Below, in pieces: positions 1 to 5,106 of a DNA stretch of 64,000 nucleotides. Position numbers and translations under genes: made by a program. Every line of letters starts with the position of its first letter. The first letter of the stretch is position 1. The DNA comes from Propionicimonas sp020161015. GTDB taxonomy: Bacteria > Actinomycetota > Actinomycetes > Propionibacteriales > Propionibacteriaceae. The notes under the pieces were generated by a model. The model had not been told where the DNA came from and did not search any database. It saw only the letters and a list, made by a program, of their open reading frames with translations. The stretch covers positions 581,392 through 645,391 of the forward strand of contig NZ_CAXWGX010000012.1 of the NCBI RefSeq assembly GCF_964266745.1, written 5' to 3'.

Positions 1-179
1 ACGAGGGCCACGTCTCGGGCCGGGCATCCGAGGGCCTTCGCGAGCGCGGCGAGCGCCGCCTCCGTGGCCCGTCCGTCCACCGCTGGAGCCTGGACGGCCA
101 CCACCAGGGCGTCCTCGCCGTAGCGGCCGCCCACGCGGGTCCTCCCCGCCCCCGGCTTGACCCGGATCGGGATGCGGAT
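1..179 (-). CDS. DUF167 (YggU) family protein, partial
   Basis: The left window edge cuts this gene; about 59 codons are visible. The translation opens IRIPIRVKPGAGRTRVGG and continues through YGEDALVVAV, APAVDGRATEAAL and ALGCPARDV. This is the N-terminal two thirds of the small DUF167/YggU fold, a widespread alpha/beta protein of unknown function. No ATG, GTG or TTG lies in frame near the beginning. An ATC codon (179-177) sits 8 bases after a GGAGG (192-188), which is ideal ribosome-binding spacing, so an ATC start is the best reading. The gene follows lexA with no real gap, suggesting translational coupling. Family is fairly secure; start codon is inferred. Confidence 0.75.
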   Translation of the reverse strand, partial: MRIPIRVKPGAGRTRVGGRYGEDALVVAVQAPAVDGRATEAALAALAKALGCPARDVAL

Positions 180-181
180 GG

Positions 182-955
182 CTACACCCTCCGCAGGACG
201 GCGACCACCTTGCCGAGGATGGACGCGTTGTTGCCGTCGATCGGCTCGTAGGCGGGGTTGTGGGGCAGCAGCCACACCTGGCCCGGCGTGCGCTTGAAGG
301 TCTTCACGGTGGCCTCGTCACCGATCAGGGCCGCCACGATGTCGCCGTTGACGGCGTCGGGCTGCTGCCGCACGACCACGTAGTCACCGTCGCAGATCGC
401 GGCGTCGATCATCGAGTCGCCCCTGACCTCCAGCAGGAACAGCGTCCCCTCACCGACGAGCTGGCGGGGGAGCGCGAACACGTCCTCGACGGCCTGCTCG
501 GCGAGGATCGGGCCACCGGCGGCGATGCGACCCAGCACCGGGACGGTCACCGACGGCGCGGTCGGGGCGGGGAGGTCCGGCTCGACGATGCGGGTCGCCA
601 CGGCGACCTCATCCCCAGCCGCCATCGAATCGGGCAGCCGCACCTCGAGTGCGCGTGGGCGGTGCGGGTCACGGAAGAGGAAGCCCTTGGCCTGGAGCAC
701 CTTGAGCTGGTGCGCGGCCGAGGACGAGGATGCCAGGCCCGCGCGGTCGGCGATCTCCCGGATGCTCGGCGGGTAGCCGCGGGCAAGCAGGTCGTCGCGG
801 ATCACCTCGAGGATCCGCCGCTGGCGCGCGGTGAGGCCCTCCGCGTCCGCCGGGCCGTCGGGCAGGTGGCTGACCTTCGTGCCGAGCTGGGCGGCGATGT
901 CTTCCTTGCGCGGACGGCCCCGCTTGCGGGCCGGGGGTTCTGCCTTGCTAGCCAT
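182..955 (-). CDS. lexA: SOS repressor LexA
   Basis: LexA represses DNA-damage genes and cleaves itself when RecA filaments form. The 257-residue protein has a winged-helix DNA-binding domain (about residues 40-105, LTARQRRILEVIRD). The S24 peptidase domain follows, with the cleavage pair Ala146-Gly147 in RIAAGGP, catalytic Ser181 in RGDSM and Lys218 in ATVKTF; the 37-residue Ser-Lys spacing equals that of E. coli LexA. The first 30 residues are an extra basic tail containing KRGRPRK, an AT-hook-like motif. A LexA box lies just upstream at 987-1002, so the gene is autoregulated. The DUF167 gene follows it. Identification is very secure. Confidence 0.97.
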   Translation of the reverse strand: MASKAEPPARKRGRPRKEDIAAQLGTKVSHLPDGPADAEGLTARQRRILEVIRDDLLARGYPPSIREIADRAGLASSSSAAHQLKVLQAKGFLFRDPHRPRALEVRLPDSMAAGDEVAVATRIVEPDLPAPTAPSVTVPVLGRIAAGGPILAEQAVEDVFALPRQLVGEGTLFLLEVRGDSMIDAAICDGDYVVVRQQPDAVNGDIVAALIGDEATVKTFKRTPGQVWLLPHNPAYEPIDGNNASILGKVVAVLRRV

Positions 956-986
956 GGCAGCACGCTAACCCGGCGCCGCGACGGAA

Positions 987-1002
987 TCAAACACATGTTC
1001 GA
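987..1002. promoter_or_regulatory. LexA (SOS) box upstream of lexA
   Basis: The sequence TCAAACACATGTTCGA matches the actinobacterial SOS box TCGAAC-N4-GTTCGA with one mismatch in the left arm. It sits 32 bases before the lexA start, as expected for autoregulation. Confidence 0.85.
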
Positions 1003-1021
1003 GCGTGTCGGGAATCGGACG

Positions 1022-3571
1022 TCACAGCACCTCGACGGTGCCGCGGCCGCCGTCCACGCGCACGAGGTCGCCGGTCGCGAGCCGCGCGGTGGCGTCACCG
1101 CAGCCGACCACGGCGGGGATGCCGAGCTCGCGGGCCACGATGGCGGCGTGGCTGAGCGGCGCGCCGAGGTCGGTGACGATCGCACCCGCCCGGGGGAAGA
1201 CCGGGGTCCAGCCGATGTTGGTCAGGGGGGTGACCAGCACCTCGCCCGGCAGCAGCTGGTCGGCGTCCTCGATGCGGTCCAGCCGGCGCACCCGTCCCTG
1301 TGCGACCCCGACCGACCCGGCGGCCCCGGTCACGAGCCGCTCGTCGCCCTCCGGTGGTGGCGGCAGCGGACGGCCCGCGACGAAGGCGTCGCCGCGCCGG
1401 CCGGGATCGGCCGCCCACGCGTACGGGTCGAAGCGACCGACGATGAACAGCGGGAGCTGGGGGAGGTCCCGCTGCCGTTGCACCACGGCGCGGCGCGCGG
1501 CCACGTCCGGCGCCCGGCCGGTCCCGTCCAGGGCGTCCAGCAGTTCGGGGAGGGTGTGGAAGAACACGTCGTCGCCGATGCCGAGCAGGACGCCGGCACG
1601 GAGGGCGAACCCTCGCCCGACCCCGGTCCAGCGGACGGACTCCGAGCGGACGCGCTCCCGCAGTGCGGCCCGGCGCGCCCTGCGTCGCAGCCGGCGCTCG
1701 ACGTCGCGCGCCTTTTCGGGATGGTCCGTCCTGAGGCGGTCCCTGGCCGCCTCGAAGGCCGCGGCGCGGCCGGCCCGGAGACGTCCCACGTCCGCGCCGG
1801 TCGCGGCGGAGGCGAGGGCGCGGTCGAGCCAGCCGGGGTTCTCCGCCGGACGCGGCCAGGCGAGCTCGACCTCGTTGTGGCCGCGATGCCCGAACGCCGC
1901 GAGGTAGTCGTCGCGGGAGAGGCGTCCGGCGAGCACCTCCTGGAGCCCGGCGGCGGGGCCGAGGCTCTCCAGGCCTCCGCAGAGCCCGGCGACGTTCGCC
2001 AGCAGCGCGGCGGAATCGTCGGCGCCGACGAGCCGGCGGAGTTCGTCCTCGAGCGGGTCGAGCCGGTCGTCGGTGGCGGCGATCACCGCCCAGAACGCGC
2101 GCAGGGAGGCGGGGAACACCGCGTCCCGCCACAGGGCCGCGAGCTCCGCGCCGGTGGACGCGGCCGCGACGCGGGCGGCGAGCCGCGCGCTCTCCTCCCG
2201 GCTGGTGGCGAGGAAGCGGGGGAGGCGCAGCCGGTGCCACTGCAGGCGGACCAGCGTGGCCAGCAACGGCAGCCCCTCGTCCTGCCAGTCGGCCTTCGTC
2301 AGGGGCAGCACGGGCAGCGGGACGTCGTCGGGCAGGTCGCCCCACAGCCCGGCGATCTGGCGGTAGGCCGCCCGCGGGTCCGCCGCTGCCTTCGGCCCGC
2401 GTGCGCTCACCTGCACGCTCAGGTTCGCGTAGGGCCGCCCGCCGACGTAGCCGGCCATCTCGCGACCCCTCACCTTCATCGACGGGCCGCCGTTGTCCTG
2501 CTGGTGGCGGACCACGGAGACGGTGAGCGGGGTCTGCGGCTCCGGGTTGGCCTCCGACAGGTTCGTCGCCGACCACAGGCAGGTGCCGGTGAGGGTGTCG
2601 TTGCGCTCCGCGGTGACCGGGTCCCAGCCGCGCATGCTGGTCACCGGCCGGGCCTGGAGGATCCAGACGCGGTCTGCGGCGACCGCCCACTCGATGTCCA
2701 GGGCGACTCCGCCGAAGCAGGCCTCGATGTCGTGCGCCGCGGCATGCAGCCGGGCGGCCACCGGCGCGAGGACGGCAGGGCCGGTGTACGCGCCGTCGGG
2801 GCGGTGGAAGCGGAACGGGGTCGCGTCGGCGGAGCCGGAGACCAGCGCCTCGCCCGGGCCCTCGACGACGTCGCCCACCATGGTGTCGAGGTCGCCGGTG
2901 AGCGGGTCTGCGGTGAACAGGACGCCCGCCCGCTGCGCTGCCACCATGCGCTGCACCACGACCGCGACCGGCTGGTGGGCCTCGACCCCCTGCGCCTCGG
3001 CGTAGGCCCGCACGCGGGGCGCGGCCCCGGAGCGGTGGACGCGGGACGCGGCGTCCACCACCGCGGTGGCGGGCACGTCGAGCTCGGTGGCGAACGCGCC
3101 GGCGAACGACGCGGACGCGGAGTCCTCCGCTCCGGCGGAGGATCGCACGGCGAAGGGGCCGCCGCCGAGGCGGCGCAGGGCGCGTGCCAGCTCGCGGGAG
3201 CCGGCGGGGGAGAGCCCGCCGTCGTCGAAGGCGCCCGGGAGCACGACGACCCCGGCCGGAACGCGGAAGCCAGCCTGCACCAGGCGCGCCAGCGCGGAGG
3301 CCTTGCCCCCCGCCCCTGGCGTGCCCGGGGCCAGTCGGGCGAGGTCGTGCACCAGCCGGCCCGGGGGCGCGGAGCGCACGCGCCGCACGAGGACGACGGC
3401 CCGGCCGGCGAGCCAGGTGCCCGCCAGGTAGCCGAGGGTTCCGGCCAGCGCGGCGAGCGGGACGCGGGCCAGGACGGGCACAGGGGCGAGGACGGCGACC
3501 GCCGAGCCCGCCGCCAGCGCGCAGAGGTTGGCACCGACGAGGCGTGCCCTCCGGGTGCGGGGGTCAGTCAT
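1022..3571 (-). CDS. Membrane-anchored rifampin phosphotransferase-like PEP/pyruvate dikinase
   Basis: This 849-residue protein has the three-part layout of rifampin phosphotransferase and PEP synthase. An ATP-binding PPDK_N domain (about 75-370; GGKASALARL, VRSSAGAEDSASASFAG, ILQARPVT) is followed by a middle substrate domain beginning LWSATNLSEANPEPQTPLT, the RPH-like signature. A C-terminal swivelling phosphohistidine domain has catalytic His808 in LSHAAIVAREL. Such enzymes move a phosphate from ATP via His to a small molecule; the substrate here is not shown by sequence, and rifampin is only one possibility. Unusually, residues 11-33 and 38-57 form two hydrophobic segments, so the enzyme is probably tethered to the membrane. 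Its ATG overlaps the stop of the upstream AbrB gene (ATGACTGA), marking a two-gene operon. Confidence 0.82.
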   Translation of the reverse strand: MTDPRTRRARLVGANLCALAAGSAVAVLAPVPVLARVPLAALAGTLGYLAGTWLAGRAVVLVRRVRSAPPGRLVHDLARLAPGTPGAGGKASALARLVQAGFRVPAGVVVLPGAFDDGGLSPAGSRELARALRRLGGGPFAVRSSAGAEDSASASFAGAFATELDVPATAVVDAASRVHRSGAAPRVRAYAEAQGVEAHQPVAVVVQRMVAAQRAGVLFTADPLTGDLDTMVGDVVEGPGEALVSGSADATPFRFHRPDGAYTGPAVLAPVAARLHAAAHDIEACFGGVALDIEWAVAADRVWILQARPVTSMRGWDPVTAERNDTLTGTCLWSATNLSEANPEPQTPLTVSVVRHQQDNGGPSMKVRGREMAGYVGGRPYANLSVQVSARGPKAAADPRAAYRQIAGLWGDLPDDVPLPVLPLTKADWQDEGLPLLATLVRLQWHRLRLPRFLATSREESARLAARVAAASTGAELAALWRDAVFPASLRAFWAVIAATDDRLDPLEDELRRLVGADDSAALLANVAGLCGGLESLGPAAGLQEVLAGRLSRDDYLAAFGHRGHNEVELAWPRPAENPGWLDRALASAATGADVGRLRAGRAAAFEAARDRLRTDHPEKARDVERRLRRRARRAALRERVRSESVRWTGVGRGFALRAGVLLGIGDDVFFHTLPELLDALDGTGRAPDVAARRAVVQRQRDLPQLPLFIVGRFDPYAWAADPGRRGDAFVAGRPLPPPPEGDERLVTGAAGSVGVAQGRVRRLDRIEDADQLLPGEVLVTPLTNIGWTPVFPRAGAIVTDLGAPLSHAAIVARELGIPAVVGCGDATARLATGDLVRVDGGRGTVEVL

Positions 3572-3812
3572 CGCCGGCGTCTCCGGTGGCACCGCCGAGG
3601 ATCCGGTCGAGGCCCGGGACGCGGGCGAGCACCTGGTCGGCCTTGCCGAACGCGAGGCCGAACCCGACGTCGCCGAACACCAGCAGCTTGTCGCCGACCT
3701 CGATCCCGAGGTCGCGGCGCGCTTCCGCCGGAATGACGATCTGGCCGCGGTCACTGACCGTCACGGTGCCGTAGAAGCGGCGGTCGGGATTGGTGGGGTG
3801 GGTGTGGGCCAT
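3564..3812 (-). CDS. AbrB/MazE/SpoVT-family DNA-binding regulator
   Basis: This 82-residue protein carries a swapped-hairpin AbrB fold: YGTVTVSDRGQIVIPAEARRD (about residues 14-34), then GDKLLVFGD. AbrB-type proteins bind DNA as dimers or tetramers. No toxin gene follows, so it is not a MazE-type antitoxin; the 8-base overlap with the dikinase gene suggests it regulates that gene and itself. A GAGGAG ribosome-binding site precedes the ATG. Two inverted repeats (3826-3848) lie between promoter and start and are the likely operator. Family assignment is firm; the regulated target is inferred from position. Confidence 0.88.
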   Translation of the reverse strand: MAHTHPTNPDRRFYGTVTVSDRGQIVIPAEARRDLGIEVGDKLLVFGDVGFGLAFGKADQVLARVPGLDRILGGATGDAGDD

Positions 3813-3825
3813 CCGTGCTCCTCGC

Positions 3826-3848
3826 GTCTTGGATACAAGACATATCTT
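3826..3848. promoter_or_regulatory. Overlapping inverted repeats before the AbrB gene
   Basis: GTCTTG-N4-CAAGAC (3826-3841) overlaps AAGA-N4-TCTT (3837-3848), 14-36 bases upstream of the AbrB start. A TAAGAT hexamer on the minus strand at this place could serve as the -10 box. This is a plausible autoregulatory operator; no footprint evidence exists. Confidence 0.55.
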
Positions 3849-3917
3849 ACGCGCTCGGGAGGCCTGGAGGAACTGTCAGTGGCGGGTGCGAGGCTGTTCC
3901 ACGTCCGACACGCGGAG

Positions 3918-3931
3918 CGAACAATTGTTCG
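3918..3931. promoter_or_regulatory. LexA (SOS) box, perfect palindrome
   Basis: CGAACAATTGTTCG is a perfect 14-base palindrome matching the actinobacterial SOS box core CGAAC-N4-GTTCG. It lies about 105 bases upstream of the AbrB start and 84 bases upstream of the small membrane protein, so it could serve either divergent unit. Confidence 0.82.
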
Positions 3932-3971
3932 AATTGCTTGATCCGCGCGGCGGGCTGGGATAGAAAAGGTA

Positions 3972-3987
3972 TCGAACACCTGTTCGA
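3972..3987. promoter_or_regulatory. LexA (SOS) box before the DivS-like gene
   Basis: TCGAACACCTGTTCGA matches the consensus TCGAAC-N4-GTTCGA exactly. It ends 14 bases before the ATG at 4002 and overlaps the region where RNA polymerase must start, so the downstream gene should be tightly SOS controlled. Confidence 0.9.
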
Positions 3988-4001
3988 GCGAAGGAGATGC
4001 C

Positions 4002-4370
4002 ATGAGCGCGCTGCTGATCGAGGACCTGTCCACGACCATCCCGGTGAGCCTGCCGGGCACCGGCGCCGAGCCGCGCCGCTGGCGCCATGTCGAGCGCGGC
4101 CCGCAGGCCCGCCCGCACCTGGTGTCGCTGCCGGGCGGCCGTCCGGGCGGTGTCGCCGCACCGGCCGCGCCACGGGTCCCGGCTCGCGTGGCCGCGTCCA
4201 CCCCAGCCCGCACCTGGGAGCTCACCGATCGGGGGATCGCGGTCGTGGTGGTGTTCTTCCTCGCCGTGGTCGCGCTCGCGGCCGTGGTGCTCGTCAGCGG
4301 CTTCCTGGCCGTGAGCGACGCCCCGCTGCCCGTCGCGCCGCCGGTGGTGGCCGCTGCCGCGCAGGGGTGA
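4002..4370 (+). CDS. SOS-controlled small membrane protein (DivS/ChiZ positional equivalent)
   Basis: The gene encodes 122 residues with one strong transmembrane segment (about 79-104, RGIAVVVVFFLAVVALAAVV) after a Pro/Arg-rich cytoplasmic part and before a short Ala/Pro/Val tail. A ribosome-binding site (AAGGAG) precedes the ATG and an exact LexA box lies just upstream. In mycobacteria and corynebacteria the gene between lexA and nrdR is ChiZ (Rv2719c) or DivS, an SOS-induced division inhibitor. Size, topology, regulation and position fit that role. The LysM domain that follows the membrane segment in ChiZ is absent. Function is inferred from context; sequence similarity alone would not establish it. 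Confidence 0.7.
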   Translation: MSALLIEDLSTTIPVSLPGTGAEPRRWRHVERGPQARPHLVSLPGGRPGGVAAPAAPRVPARVAASTPARTWELTDRGIAVVVVFFLAVVALAAVVLVSGFLAVSDAPLPVAPPVVAAAAQG

Positions 4371-4396
4371 AACCGGAGTCCTCTCCCGCCATCGAC

Positions 4397-4429
4397 GACG
4401 CCGGACGGCCCCTGTGGCCGGCCGGCGTC
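4397..4429 (+). terminator. Terminator hairpin after the SOS membrane protein
   Basis: GACGCCGGACGGCC, a 5-base loop, then GGCCGGCCGGCGTC form a 14-base-pair stem with one mismatch, 26 bases after the stop codon. There is no U-tract, as is common in this group. Confidence 0.65.
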
Positions 4430-4501
4430 CGCAATTGGGAGCATCTCCGCGCGACACGCCAGCGGGGCTGTCTTGCCAGTGGCACTCTGGAGACATAACC
4501 T

Positions 4502-4546
4502 CTACATCTAGTAGTTACACGGATGTGGTTAGTCCACAGATTGTGG
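4502..4546. promoter_or_regulatory. Tandem NrdR boxes upstream of nrdR-nrdJ
   Basis: Two palindromic boxes lie 32 bases apart start to start: CTACATCTAGTAG (4502-4514) and CCACAGATTGTGG (4534-4546). NrdR boxes occur as such pairs spaced by about three helical turns in front of ribonucleotide reductase genes and resemble ACACWATATATWGTGT. They imply that NrdR represses its own operon, including nrdJ, when dATP is abundant. Confidence 0.75.
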
Positions 4547-4560
4547 TCGCCGCCCACAAG

Positions 4561-4569
4561 TTATCCACA
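4561..4569 (+). promoter_or_regulatory. Exact DnaA box in the nrdR leader
   Basis: TTATCCACA is an exact match to the DnaA box consensus TTATNCACA. It lies 41 bases upstream of the nrdR ATG and 14 bases after the second NrdR box. In E. coli DnaA also binds the nrdAB promoter, so a link of dNTP supply to replication initiation is plausible, though one 9-mer can occur by chance. Confidence 0.6.
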
Positions 4570-4609
4570 GCGTGATCCCCCGACGCATCCCCAGGAAGGA
4601 GCCGGAGAA

Positions 4610-5068
4610 ATGCACTGCCCGTTCTGCCGCCACACCGACACCCGGGTCCTCGACAGCCGTGTCGCCGAAGACGGCACGAGCATCCGGCGTCGCCGCCAGT
4701 GCCCGATGTGCGAGCGCCGGTTCACGACGCTCGAGCAGATGCAGCTGGTCGTCCTGAAGCGTTCCGGGGTCGTCGAGCCGTTCTCCCGCGAGAAGGTCGT
4801 CACCGGCGTCGCCAAGGCCTGCAAGGGCCGTCCGGTCTCCGAGGCCGACCTCGCCCGGCTGGGCCAGCGCGTGGAGGAGACCCTCCGGGCCAGCGGCCAG
4901 GCCGAGATCCCGGCCGACGAGGTCGGACTGGCCATCCTCGGGCCGCTCAGCGAGCTCGACCCCGTCGCGTACCTGCGGTTCGCGTCGGTCTACAAGCACT
5001 ACGACTCGGTCGACGACTTCGAGGCCGAGATCGAGAACCTGCGCCGCGTGGCGCTCGTCACCAACTGA
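4610..5068 (+). CDS. nrdR: Transcriptional repressor NrdR
   Basis: NrdR senses ATP/dATP and represses ribonucleotide reductase genes. The 152-residue protein begins at ATG 4610, preceded by GAAGGAG. It has a four-cysteine zinc ribbon (Cys3, Cys6, Cys31, Cys34: CPFC and CPMC) and then an ATP-cone domain (about 49-139, LVVLKRSGVVEPFSREKVV). Length and order are standard. The gene is followed after 38 bases by nrdJ, with which it must be cotranscribed, so regulator and target form one operon. The upstream region carries two NrdR boxes and a DnaA box. Very secure. Confidence 0.97.
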   Translation: MHCPFCRHTDTRVLDSRVAEDGTSIRRRRQCPMCERRFTTLEQMQLVVLKRSGVVEPFSREKVVTGVAKACKGRPVSEADLARLGQRVEETLRASGQAEIPADEVGLAILGPLSELDPVAYLRFASVYKHYDSVDDFEAEIENLRRVALVTN

Positions 5069-5106
5069 CACACCCCCCTCCACCGATAGCGAAAGGCAGC
5101 CCGACC

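Noticed and set aside
260..3736. Very long open frame opposite lexA and the dikinase gene
   Set aside because: Composition is repetitive Arg/Gly/Ala/Glu without domains; it mirrors the coding strand of well-supported genes in high-G+C DNA.
3564..3812. AbrB gene as MazE-type antitoxin
   Set aside because: No small toxin gene is adjacent; the partner is a large enzyme.
3813..4001. Rifampin-associated element (RAE) before the RPH-like gene
   Set aside because: No match to the known 19-base RAE palindrome; only LexA boxes and the AbrB repeats are visible.
4371..5106. Cobalamin riboswitch before nrdR-nrdJ
   Set aside because: No B12-box-like core or large conserved fold could be seen; NrdR boxes explain control.
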